The notes under the pieces: generated by a model
Told to the model about the DNA's origin: nothing
Databases searched by the model: none
What the model saw: the letters and a program-made list of their open reading frames with translations, nothing else
In this document: positions 25,040 through 34,162 of the stretch, in pieces
How the letters are laid out: every line of letters begins with the position of its first letter
Numbering within the stretch: the first letter of the stretch is position 1
Translations under genes and position numbers: made by a program
Source of the DNA: Amycolatopsis sulphurea
GTDB taxonomy: Bacteria > Actinomycetota > Actinomycetes > Mycobacteriales > Pseudonocardiaceae
Direction of reading: 5' to 3'
Assembly (NCBI RefSeq): GCF_002564045.1
Contig: NZ_PDJK01000002.1
Span: 4,092,001 to 4,156,000 of the forward strand
Length of the DNA stretch: 64,000 nt

Positions 25040-26689
25040 ATGCTCACCCTGACCGCCGACCCCGCCGAGGTCGAGCGACGCTATGGCCTCGACGCGCGCA
25101 AGAGCCTGCTGTTCTCCGCGATCCGCCTGGACTCCCACCCGCTGGTCGCGCCGCTGATCGCGGAGCGCGGGGACGACCGGTACCTGCTGGTGCGCCAGCA
25201 GGAGCAGGGCAACGTCCTGTCCGCCGGGGTCCCGAAGGAGCAGATCCGGTTCTATGCCCCGTGGGTCACCATCGACCCGCGGATCATCGCCGACACCCCC
25301 GCGTCGGCCTCGCTCACCGCCCTGGTCGCGGAGCTGGCCGGCGATGGCCCGGTGCGCCTCGCGGCGGATGTGGTCTACAGCCACTACCGCACGCTGTCCG
25401 GCACGGTCGACCTCATCGCGGACGATCGGGCACCGGCCCCGGTCACCGCCTACGAGATCGACCCCGCGCAGGTGCTGGCGCGGTTCGCCGGATGGCGCGC
25501 CGAGGGCGTCAAGACCGCGCGGCGGCTGGTCGAGGACGTCGAGCACCTTGCCGGTCTTGCCGAGCAGTTCACTGTGGACGTTGACACCCGGTTCGAAGCG
25601 CTGCGCGAACTCGCCGAGAATCGTTCCCTCGAAGCACTGCTGCTCGCCGCCCCGCCGAACTTCAGCGAGGTGACCGGGTTCGCCGGTGCGGAGGGCGCGA
25701 CCGCGCTGTGGCTGGCCGGGACGAACCGGCTGCTCGTGCTCGCCCCGGACGGCACGGCCGGGATCCCCGGGACGCCGGTCGCGCGGTTCCCCTCCACCGG
25801 TGCGGCGGTGCGGACGCTGGCTTCCGGCGCGCGGACCGGGGTGGAGGACGAGTGGATCGGCGTCGGCCTCGCCCGCGAGCTTGAACACGAGGGCGCGGAA
25901 CTCGTTCCGGTGTCCACGGATCTCGCGCACTGGCGCGACATCCGTGATCACGAGGACTTGGCGTTCCAGGTGATCGCGGCCCGGACGAGCGTGTTCGCCA
26001 TCGAGGAGGCGCTGGCCTGGGCGGAGGCCGGGCTGGCCGCCGGGCGCGCGTTCTCGGAGCTGGACATCAACGTGGTGTATCTCGACAAGATCGCCGAATT
26101 CCGCAAGGAGAACGGGATCGACTTCGCGGTCGAGCCGTATTTCACGAACCTGCACTCGTCCAACCGGATGCTCTTCCCCGGGCCGCCGGTGGACTTCCCG
26201 ATCAACGACGAGACCACCTGCATCCAGCTGGACGCCGGGGTCCGCGTCGCCTTCGACGGGGTGACCGTGGCGACCTCGGACATGGCACGGTCGCTGCCCC
26301 GCACCGAGGCGGCCAAGACCGCCTACGCGTTCTTCTTCGACGTGGTGCGGGAAGGCATCATCGGTCAGCTGAAGCCGGGCGTGGTGTGTGAAGACGTGCA
26401 CGAGGGCACGATGCGGTATCTGGAGCCGCATCTTGACCGGATGATCGAGATCGGCATGCTGGGTCCGGAGGTGGATTTCCAGGCGGAGTACCGCAAACGC
26501 AACGTCGGGCACCTGATGGGCAAGCAGGAGTCCTTCGCGAACGAACTCCGCCCGGGATACCGGCACGTGCTCACGGCCGGGTCCTTCGGCGCCGCGGAAA
26601 TCCCGTGGCGGTACGACAACGCCGCGATCGGCACCGAGGATCTCTGGTACATCGGGCCAGACCGCACGTACATCGTGAGCAAGCGATGA
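25040..26689 (+). CDS. M24 metallopeptidase-family protein (Xaa-Pro peptidase/creatinase-like)
   Basis: A 549-residue protein. The C-terminal half is a pita-bread M24 domain: metal ligands in QLDAGVRVAFDG and SDMARS, His in GHLMGKQES, with late Glu residues. The N-terminal 250 residues are longer than in ordinary Xaa-Pro peptidases. GAGAGGAG lies just before ATG 25040. It is downstream of the importer and overlaps the RidA gene by ATGA. It might hydrolyse an imported dipeptide- or creatine-like compound; catalysis is not proven. Confidence 0.75.
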   Translation: MLTLTADPAEVERRYGLDARKSLLFSAIRLDSHPLVAPLIAERGDDRYLLVRQQEQGNVLSAGVPKEQIRFYAPWVTIDPRIIADTPASASLTALVAELAGDGPVRLAADVVYSHYRTLSGTVDLIADDRAPAPVTAYEIDPAQVLARFAGWRAEGVKTARRLVEDVEHLAGLAEQFTVDVDTRFEALRELAENRSLEALLLAAPPNFSEVTGFAGAEGATALWLAGTNRLLVLAPDGTAGIPGTPVARFPSTGAAVRTLASGARTGVEDEWIGVGLARELEHEGAELVPVSTDLAHWRDIRDHEDLAFQVIAARTSVFAIEEALAWAEAGLAAGRAFSELDINVVYLDKIAEFRKENGIDFAVEPYFTNLHSSNRMLFPGPPVDFPINDETTCIQLDAGVRVAFDGVTVATSDMARSLPRTEAAKTAYAFFFDVVREGIIGQLKPGVVCEDVHEGTMRYLEPHLDRMIEIGMLGPEVDFQAEYRKRNVGHLMGKQESFANELRPGYRHVLTAGSFGAAEIPWRYDNAAIGTEDLWYIGPDRTYIVSKR

Positions 26690-27147
26690 CGTCGGCTCTG
26701 GAGCGGCTTGACGCGCTGTCTCTCGAACTGCCGGTGCTCGGCGCGCCCAAGTACGCCTACGAGGCGACCACCCAGTGGGGCGAGCTGCTGTTCGTGTCCG
26801 GTCAGATCTCGCGTACCGGGGCCGGTGTGGTGCTGACCGGCCGTCTCGGCGAAACGGTGGACACGGCCGAAGGCGTGGCCGCCGCCCGGGTCGCCGCGCT
26901 GAACCTGCTGGCCCGGCTGCACGCCGCGGTCGGGCTCGACCGGGTCGAGCGCGTGCTGAAACTGACCGCGTGGGTTTCCGGGACCCCGGACTTCACCGGC
27001 CAGCCGACCATTGTGGACGGTGCCTCTCAGCTCCTGATCGACGTGCTCGCCGACGCGGGCAGGCACGCCAGGACCGCGCTCCCGGCACCAGTGCTCCCAG
27101 CCGGAGCGGTCGTCGAACTGGACGCCATCGTGGCCGTCCGCTCCTGA
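26686..27147 (+). CDS. RidA/YjgF family protein
   Basis: 153 residues with LFVSGQISRTG, GRLGETVDTAEGV and VERVLKLTAWV, the conserved core of RidA enamine/imine deaminases. It lacks obvious extra domains. ATGA coupling to the M24 gene suggests the pathway produces a reactive enamine or that this protein is a pathway-specific hydrolase. Confidence 0.83.
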   Translation: MTSALERLDALSLELPVLGAPKYAYEATTQWGELLFVSGQISRTGAGVVLTGRLGETVDTAEGVAAARVAALNLLARLHAAVGLDRVERVLKLTAWVSGTPDFTGQPTIVDGASQLLIDVLADAGRHARTALPAPVLPAGAVVELDAIVAVRS

Positions 27148-27752
27148 TGGCTTCAGTCGAGGAGTTCGACGTGTCCGAGAGTGCCGTCCAGCCGGATCCG
27201 CTGGCCGTCGCGGATCCGGCGGGTGGCCTCGGGGACGCCGACGACGGCGGGGAGGCCGTATTCGCGGGCGACCACCGCGCCGTGGGTCATCAGGCCGCCG
27301 ACCTCCGTGACCAGCCCGGCGATCCGGACGAACACCGGGGACCAGCTGGGGTCGGTATAGGCGGTGACGAGGATGTCGCCGGCGGCCACGTCGGCCTCGG
27401 CCAGGTCGAGGACCACGCGGGCGCGGCCTTCGACCGTCCCGGTGGATACCGGCAGGCCGGGGAGCGCGCCCTCGGGAACGTCCTCACGGTGGTGGCGGCC
27501 GGAAACGGTCTCCCCGTCGGAGGTGAGTACTCGCTGCGGGGTGAGCTTCTGGTGCGCGGCGAATTCTTCCTTGCGCTGCCGGATGAGGTCCGCGTCGGCG
27601 GCACCGGTGCGGGCGGCTTCGTGCAATTCCTCGAAACGCAGGAAGTAGCAGTCCTGTGGGGCTTCGAGCACCCCAGAGGCGACCATTCGGTCGGCCTCGG
27701 CCAGTAACGCCTTCTTGTACTGGAAATAGCGGCTGATCATGCCGTACTTCGG

Positions 27753-28631
27753 GAGGGTTATTCAGGCAGCCGCATAGAAGTGCAGAGCGATTACCGTTGA
27801 GATGGTTTCCGCGAAGGTCTCAATGGGCCGTCGGTAGTCGGCGTGCAGGATCCTCCAGGTTTTGACGTTGGCGATGGTCTGCTCGATGACGTAGCGAATC
27901 TTGTTGATCTGGGTGTTGAATTCCTTCTCCCAGTCCAAGAGCTTGCGGTGCTTCGGCTTCTTGATCGGGGTGAGCATATAATTTCCCACGTATCCTTTGT
28001 CGCCCATCCAGTTGTCCGGATTCAGAGTCAGAAGCGCCCCGGATTCCTTCAGGCAGTACGTGTCGTGCCGGCGTCCTTCGATGGGATCGGAGATCCACGC
28101 GAGTCGTCCGTCAAGGGTGCAAGCGATCTGTACGTTCATGCCGGTCGTCTTGTGCTTGCCGGAGTACAGCTCCGGGCGATCGGCCCATGACCAGCACGGC
28201 AGCAGGGTTCCGTCCACGATGTACTGCGTCTGGTCGTCCAATTCGTCCGCCGTCGGCACGAACTTCCTGAGAACACGTTCTATCAGAGGCGTCATTCCGG
28301 TGATCGCACGACTGATTGTCGGTTGAGATACCTCGTACGCTTCCGCCAGTTCGGCCTGAACCCGATTGCATCGCATGTATGTCAGCGCGATCACCGCCGA
28401 GTTGAACAGGCCCAGAATCGGTGGCCACCTACGCTGCTCAGCTGTGGTATCCATGTCGACCAACCCGCACAGGTCGGTGATCTGCTCGATGGTAAGTCCA
28501 GTGGTATGATACATGTTAGGCGGTCCGTTTTTGTGAGTACTGAGTGTGGAAACCCAATTCTCTCAATAAACGGGCCGCCGTTCATGTTGACACGCCGGAA
28601 ACGGCAATCTCAGGTGCCGTGAATAAGCCTC
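27753..28631 (-). mobile_element. IS5-like insertion sequence, 879 bp
   Basis: Terminal inverted repeats GAGGGTTATTCA (27753-27764) and TGAATAAGCCTC (28620-28631) match at 11 of 12 positions. The element is flanked by the direct repeat CGG (27750-27752 and 28632-28634), a 3-base target duplication as in several IS5 subgroups. One transposase gene fills it, with its stop codon inside the left inverted repeat. Inserted in the rifampin phosphotransferase gene. Confidence 0.88.
27762..28514 (-). CDS. IS5-family transposase (HTH_Tnp_4 + DDE_Tnp_4)
   Basis: 250 residues. The N-terminal HTH includes YEVSQPTISRAITG. The DDE catalytic domain shows YIVDGTLLPCWSWADRPELY (first D), ISDPIEGRRHDTY and GDKGYVGNYMLTP (second D region), and a late Glu near NKIRYVIEQTIAN. 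Length and motifs are intact, so the element may still be mobile. ATG 28514. Confidence 0.88.
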   Translation of the reverse strand: MYHTTGLTIEQITDLCGLVDMDTTAEQRRWPPILGLFNSAVIALTYMRCNRVQAELAEAYEVSQPTISRAITGMTPLIERVLRKFVPTADELDDQTQYIVDGTLLPCWSWADRPELYSGKHKTTGMNVQIACTLDGRLAWISDPIEGRRHDTYCLKESGALLTLNPDNWMGDKGYVGNYMLTPIKKPKHRKLLDWEKEFNTQINKIRYVIEQTIANVKTWRILHADYRRPIETFAETISTVIALHFYAAA

Positions 28632-30726
28632 CGGGTACTCGCGATAGCCGATGAAGGTGCGCAGCCGGGCGATCTCGGTCTTGGTCTCTTCGGCTTTCCG
28701 CGCGCCGTCCGGCAGGTTGCGCAAGCGTTCGAGCAGGTCTTGTTCTTTCTGGCGGGCAGTTTCCCGGCCGTGTTCGAAACGGCGCCGGGATTCGCCGGGT
28801 GCGAAGTTCTCGATGTTGCCCAGCAAGACCGGTAGCAGTGCGGTGGGTTGCTCGCTCCAGCGCGGCCGGGTGATGTCGATTTCGCCGGTGCAGCGCATGC
28901 CATAGGCATCGAGGTAAGCGACGATGGCGGTGCGTGATTCGCGACCGCCCGGAAGGGCAGGCAAGTCGTCCAGGAATCCGTCGTCGGTCACGGTGTGCAG
29001 GAATTTCACCACTTCCGGATGCGGGCGGAGGGCGTCCGCGACGTCCAGCAGGGCCAGCCCCATCTCCGACGAAACGTTGTCGGGCGCGGATTGCGAAAGG
29101 GCGTCGGCCGTGTTCTCCTCGCCGAGCCATTCGCGCATATGCTCGTTCAGCCACGTCGTGGCGCCCATCCCGGCCATGATCGCCTGATGGCTTTGCGGGT
29201 TGAACAGAAGCCGTTTCATCTCCTGCAGATCCGTCCGGATGAACTCGAACAGCGCGACGCCCCGCTTCTCCCGGATCTCGTGGGTGAGGGTGGCGACGGA
29301 CTGCTGGTTCTCCGCGATCAACGCTTGCACGAACGCCGGATCGATCTCGATCGGCTCGGGCGTGACGCCGAACGGCGACAGGACCTCGCCGCCGTCCGAG
29401 GGCTCGGGCAGGAAACCGCGGTCGAGCACGGTCTGCAGGGCGTCGCGCGTCATCGGATCCGACGCGCCCACCATGTCCAGGAACCCGGCGCGGCCGACCT
29501 TCGTCGCCACGCGCGCGGTCAGGTCGACGAACAGCCGGCTGCCCGCCTCGGCCATCGGCCACGGCGTGGTCAGCTGCCACACCGACAACCCGAGCGGCCG
29601 CATCGCGTCGGTCATCATCTGCTGGTGGCCGACCGAGAGGTAGACGCGGTTGCCGTCGCTTGTGGACGGTGGGATCGGGAACAGCGTGGTGATCGGCCTG
29701 CTCTGTACGATCTGGAAGCCTTCGCCGTCCAGGCACCACTCGATGTCCTGCGGACGGCCGAAATGTGCCTCGATCCGCCGTCCCAGCCCCTCGAGCCGCA
29801 GCACTTGTTCGTCGGTGAGCGCGGGCAGTTGCCCGGCTTCGGGCGCCAGTGTGTCCTCCCGCGTGCCACCGCCGGGCATCGGGCGGATGGCCAATTGCTT
29901 GGCGGACACCGTTTTCTCGACGATCTCGTTTTCGCGCACCCGATAGCGATCCGCGTTCACGAGCCCGGAAACGAGAGCTTCCCCGAGCCCGAACCCGGCG
30001 TCGATGCTCGTGACCTTCCGGTCCGAGGTGATCGGATCGGCGGTGAACAGAATCCCGGACGCCGCCGAGTCGGCCATACGCTGCACCACCACGGCCATTT
30101 CCACCCGTCGATGGCCGAATCCGTTGCGCAGCCGGTAGGTCACCGCCCTGTCGGTGAACAGCGAGGCCCAGCAACGCCGGATGTGGTCCAGAATCGCCGC
30201 CCGCCCGGTGACGTTCAGATACGTGTCCTGCTGACCGGCGAACGAGGCCGTCGGCAGGTCCTCGGCGGTCGCACTGGAACGGACGGCGTAGGCGGCCTGC
30301 TCGTCGAGCGGTGCGAGCAACGCCGCCGCCACCTCGTCCGGAACCGGCGCGCCGGCGATGATCTCGCGCACCCGCGCGCTCCCCGCGGCGATCGCGTCCC
30401 GATCGTCCGGATCCAATTCGGACAAATGGTCGATTCCCGCCGTGAGCCCTGCCATGTCCGCCAGCACCCGCCGGAAGGCATGCGTCGTCACGCAGTACCC
30501 GGCGGGGACGCGGACTCCCTCGATCCGCGAGAGTTCCGCCAACTGCGCGCCCTTGCCGCCGACCACCGGGACCTGCTCCCGGCCGATCGCGGAGAAGTCC
30601 AGCACCAGCGGCCCGGCCGTCTCGCCGATGCCCTCGATTTCTGCCACTTTGTTCCGTCCCCCGTACTTCCGATTCCGGCCGGCGGTCCTGTTCCGGCCGG
30701 GACCGACGATTCTGCCCGGTCACCGG

Positions 30727-30743
30727 GGTCTTGCCGCAAGACC
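30727..30743 (-). promoter_or_regulatory. rifamycin-associated element (RAE)
   Basis: GGTCTTGCCGCAAGACC is a perfect 8-bp inverted repeat with a one-base centre, about 80 bases upstream of the rph start. It resembles the RAE known upstream of actinobacterial rifamycin-inactivating genes (consensus core CTTGCGGCAAG). Confidence 0.8.
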
Positions 30744-30779
30744 GGGGGTGCGCTATACGTTAAAGGGGAGGGGCTTTCT

Positions 30780-31440
30780 TGCCGCTCTGATCTGTCCTCG
30801 ATGGACTCGGTCGCCGCGCTGACCGGCACGCTGGCCGATCCACCTGCTGGTCAACAACGCCGGGGTGATGACTCCGCCGAAACGGCTGACCACCGTCGAC
30901 GGGTTCGAACTGCCGCTGCTGCGCGCGGGACGTGCCCGGGTGACCTCTCAGATCAGCATCGCGGCGAACTCGAACGCCGTCGACTGGGACGACCTTGGCT
31001 GGGAACGGTCCTATCACCCTCAGCGCGCGTACAGCCAGTCCAAGATTGCCTTGGGCCTGTTCGGACTCGAACTGGAACGGCGCAGCCAGGCGGGCGGCTG
31101 GGGGATCACCAGCAACCTCTCGCACCCCGGCGTGGCCCCGACCGGCCTGCTGAGCGCGCGCCCGGAACTCGGCCGGGAACGGGACACCCTCGCCGTGGGC
31201 GCTCTCCCGTCGCGGCATCCTGCTCGGGACGGTCGAGACTGCGCTGCTCCCCGCCCTGATGGCCGCCACTTCCCCGGATGCGTGCGGCGGGCGGTTCTAC
31301 GGCCCCAGCGGTCTCGGGCACCTGTCCGGCGCGCCTGCCGAGCAGCCCTTGTATTCCCGGCTTCGCAGCGAGGGCGAGGCCGAGCGCCTGTGGGAAGTCT
31401 CGGAGAAGCTCAGCCGGGCTCCTTCCCAACCATGGTGGCC
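30780..31440 (+). pseudogene. short-chain dehydrogenase pseudogene
   Basis: Fragments of a protochlorophyllide-reductase-like SDR are in order but out of frame. MDSVAALTGTLAD is followed by HLLVNNAGVMTPPKRLTTVD. The central segment that normally carries the NHLGHF motif is deleted. SIAANSNAVDWDDLGWERSY and AYSQSKIALGLFGLELERRS (the YxxxK motif) remain, then a frameshift precedes GGRFYGPSGLGHLSGAPAEQ. The first glycine-rich NAD-binding segment is missing. Confidence 0.8.
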
Positions 31441-31463
31441 GACCGGCCGCGGCCGGGGAGCTA

Positions 31464-32596
31464 GTGTCCAAAGAGGACCTTAGGGAAGGCCCCGATTTCG
31501 GGAAGAACAGTAGCGTGGCGAGCACTCCGGCAGCCAGCAGCCCCACGGCCGCGGCGAGCAGCAGGGGATAGCCGAACGTGCCCGCCAGCGCGGTGCTCGC
31601 CGCGCCCACGCCGAACGAGACCGCGGTGCCGACCGTGCTCAGCGCGGTGTAGTCGCTGCCCGCGCTGTCCGGTCTGCCCAGATCCATGGAGACGGTCGAC
31701 GCCGCAGTGGTCGCCGCGTAGATCAGGTGGACCAGACAGATGACGATCGTGGTGAACAGCGGTTCGGCATGGCCGTACGCCACGGCGAACAGCCCGGGCA
31801 CGACGACGAGCTGCGCGATGCCGAACACCAGCAGACTGCGCCGTTGCCCGAGCCTCGCGGTGATCGGCCCCGCGGCCAGACCGCCCGCGATCGCGACCAG
31901 GCTGCCGAACACAGTGACCACGACGCCGATCTGCGACAGCGACCAGCCGGCGTCGAGCAACATCGGGTTGAGCAGGGTGAAGTAGCCCCCGATCCCCGCC
32001 CACAGCATGGGAAGCAGCACCAACGCCCACCTCGCCACCCCCGGTTGGCGCAGCAAGTCCGCCAGTGTCGCGAATCCGTTCCGCTCCGGCCGCACCGGGG
32101 CCGGTTCCCGGAAGCGCAGCATCGGCAACGCGGTCGCCACCGCGAGGATGAGCAGCGCGGCCGTCCAGCCGATCCGGTCGTAGACCAGCAGAACCGCGCC
32201 ACTGCGCAGAATCGTGCCGAGAAACCCGGCCGCGGTCTGGATACCGTTCGCGACCCCGCGCCCGGACTCGTCGAGCAACCGGATGAACAAGGCGTCCGTG
32301 GCGACGTCCTGCGTGCCCATCAGCACCCACAGCACGAGCACCAGCACCGTCACGCTGCCGAGATCACCGACCGGGTCGAGCGGTATCAGCGCGGCCACCG
32401 CCACCTGCGTCACCAGCAGCCACGACCGGTAGTGCCCGAAGCGTCGGGCGCCGTACCGGTCCACCAGCGGCGCCCAGAGGAACTTTGCCAGCCCGAGGAT
32501 CGTCAGCGCTTGGAACGCGCCGAGCTGCTCCAGAGAGACGCCTTGCTGGTAGAGGATCGTCGTCAGCCCGCCGAGCCCGAGGAACCCCGGCGCCAT
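31464..32596 (-). CDS. MFS transporter (AmpG-like) with a doubtful 5' end
   Basis: About ten membrane segments are visible in a frame running from ATG 32596 past TLLFFPKSGPSLRSSL, where family homology ends. The open frame continues antisense into the SDR pseudogene to 31106, so the true end may be shifted. Upstream of ATG 32596 the sequence VYLLLGVRWAGQS looks like the missing start of membrane segment 1. It is cut off by a stop, while a neighbouring frame offers GTGACGACCGGC as a natural start: a frameshift within the first ten codons is likely. AmpG-type MFS proteins move muropeptides or siderophores; cargo here unknown. Confidence 0.6.
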
Positions 32597-33087
32597 CGAC
32601 TGGCCCGCCCAGCGGACGCCCAGGAGGAGGTAGACCTGCCGGGCCGGTCGTCACTTCATGATCACGAGCGTTCCGGGGGGGCGGGGCGGTGGCAGGGGGC
32701 GATGTCCGGAATCCTGCGGACTTCGCCTGCCCGGAGGTGGTGGGGTTCTTGTGGTGGTCCCTTGGCGGATTCGTGGCGGGTTGGGGTTCTTGCTGCGGAA
32801 ATCGTCTTGTATCCGGGGTGGAAGTTTTGTTTCCGGAATCGTGGGATATTCTGTCCCGGGGTTGGCTGGCAGGACTTCCCTGTCTGCATGAGGTGACGCG
32901 CACACCATTAGGAATCAGGGTATTCGCTGGTCACGGTAAATGTGGCGACTATCGTGGTCACCCTTTGCTGACAGCGTGCGGTGATCATGGCTAGAGTGAT
33001 GGTGTGGCCACGCGTGGTCGTGTGACAGGTGGAGGGACGACCAGGATCGCCGTGATCGAGCGGTCGGTCGAGGAGGAGGGGCATCGA
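32597..33087. other. 490-base intergenic region, promoter of the ESX cassette
   Basis: From 32650 to 32900 the sequence is G-rich and purine/pyrimidine-skewed; short frames here encode low-complexity peptides and I see no gene. A plausible promoter for the next operon is CTGACA (32968-32973), an 18-base spacer and TAGAGT (32992-32997). It would start transcription at about 33004. Confidence 0.45.
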
Positions 33088-33561
33088 GTGCCGAATGGGC
33101 AGGGGCCGAGTGGCCATGCTGGATACATCACGCCGGAGGAACTTGCTCGGCGTAAGGCTGAGCAGGCGGCTTCGGTGGTGGTGCCGAATCCGGCTGCGGT
33201 GGTGTCTGCTGCGCAGAATGCGGTCCGGGATGTGGGCGTGAATGCGGCGGTGGCGGGTGGCCGGTTCGAGATGGATCTCGACGCGATGAAGGCCCTGCTT
33301 CCGGAGTGGGAAGCGATCGCCGACAAGCTCGGCGACATGTGTCTGCAAGCGCAGCCATTGCCGGGCTTGCGACAACCTGCCGAGGACCCGGGCAGTACGG
33401 TCCAGATAAGAGCTGCGAGAAGCCATGCGCTGGCCTATCTGGCCAGTGTGCAGCAGCAATTCGTATACGCGCAGGGTTACGTGGGCAAACTGAAGACGGC
33501 GATCGACAACTATGAGAAGCAGGAGCACACGAACACCGATGCGGTACGTAAGCAAGGATGA
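33088..33561 (+). CDS. PE-like / ESX-substrate-like small protein
   Basis: 157 residues from GTG 33088, which follows AGGAGGAGGGG by six bases. An in-frame GTG at 33004 coincides with the predicted transcription start and could serve a leaderless form 28 residues longer. The protein is helical (ELARRKAEQAASVVV, ALLPEWEAIADKLGDMCLQA), cysteine-poor and without a signal peptide. It resembles the PE-like partners found before DUF3558 and PPE-like genes in Pseudonocardiales ESX cassettes. It is probably secreted as a heterodimer with the PPE-like protein. Confidence 0.6.
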   Translation: MPNGQGPSGHAGYITPEELARRKAEQAASVVVPNPAAVVSAAQNAVRDVGVNAAVAGGRFEMDLDAMKALLPEWEAIADKLGDMCLQAQPLPGLRQPAEDPGSTVQIRAARSHALAYLASVQQQFVYAQGYVGKLKTAIDNYEKQEHTNTDAVRKQG

Positions 33562-33565
33562 CCCG

Positions 33566-34162
33566 GTGACCAAGGCTCTCGCTCGCTCCGCCATGATCGC
33601 CGCCGCGCTCCTGGTGGCGACGGCATGCTCGTCCACGTCCGGAACGCCCAGTCCGGCCACGTCAGCTCCGCCTGTGTCGACCAGTACCGGTCCGGCTGTG
33701 CCACAGGTGTCCAACCCATTGAATGCAAGCAAATTCGAACAGGACCCTTGCGGGTTGCTGACACGAGCACAGGCCGGCCAGTTCATCGAAGGCGTCCGTA
33801 CCAGCGGCAAGAGTAGCGGCAGAATTCCGATGTGCAACTGGCACGGCGAGAATGGCAGCGGTTTCGGTGTCAGTTTTATCGTCGGCCAAGGCGGCTTGGC
33901 GACCGTCTACAAGAATGGCCAGAATGGCGGCGCCGGGTACTTTGAGCCGGCTCCGGATGTATCTGGGTATCCTGCGGCCTTCACTGCTACTATGGATGAC
34001 CGTAAAAGTGGTGGATGTCAGATCATGGTTGGCATCACGAACGACGAATTGGTCGTGGTCGGGGCGGCTCTGTGGACCAGCTCGCCAGCTTACAACGCCC
34101 CGTGTCCGGTGGTAACCAAAGCGGCGGAACTCGTGGTGGCGAAGCTCAAGGACGGTGCGTAG
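33566..34162 (+). CDS. DUF3558 lipoprotein
   Basis: 198 residues. The lipoprotein signal peptide ends in LLVATACSSTS; a Ser/Pro/Thr-rich linker follows. The DUF3558 domain has DPCGLLTRAQAGQF, PMCNWHGENGSGFGVSF and APCPVVTKAAELVVAKL, with paired cysteines. GTG 33566 has AAGGA upstream. Such lipoproteins are regular members of the actinobacterial ESX-substrate cassette and are presumed cell-surface. The stop overlaps the next start by one base. Confidence 0.83.
   Translation: MTKALARSAMIAAALLVATACSSTSGTPSPATSAPPVSTSTGPAVPQVSNPLNASKFEQDPCGLLTRAQAGQFIEGVRTSGKSSGRIPMCNWHGENGSGFGVSFIVGQGGLATVYKNGQNGGAGYFEPAPDVSGYPAAFTATMDDRKSGGCQIMVGITNDELVVVGAALWTSSPAYNAPCPVVTKAAELVVAKLKDGA

Larger units (their letters stand above)
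27153..30647 (-). pseudogene. rph: rifampin phosphotransferase gene interrupted by an IS element
   Basis: The N-terminal part (28635-30647, about 671 residues from GTG 30647) carries the ATP-binding domain (VPVVGGKGAQLAELSRIEGV, AYAVRSSATAEDLPTASFAG) and most of the rifamycin-binding domain. The C-terminal part (27153-27752) restarts at KYGMISRYFQYKK and holds the swivelling phosphohistidine domain with its catalytic His in GGLMTHGAVVAREYG. The two join at YREYPK-YGM when the 879-bp insertion and a 3-base duplication are removed, giving the usual length of about 870 residues. As it stands, the His domain is separated, so rifampin phosphorylation should be lost. A rifamycin-associated element is intact upstream. 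Confidence 0.9.

Noticed and set aside
28995..31259. 754-codon plus-strand frame opposite rph
   Set aside because: Antisense to clear rph domains; no ribosome site or family match.
32650..32990. Several short Gly/Arg- or Pro-rich frames on both strands
   Set aside because: Low complexity, no ribosome sites, mutually overlapping; treated as intergenic.
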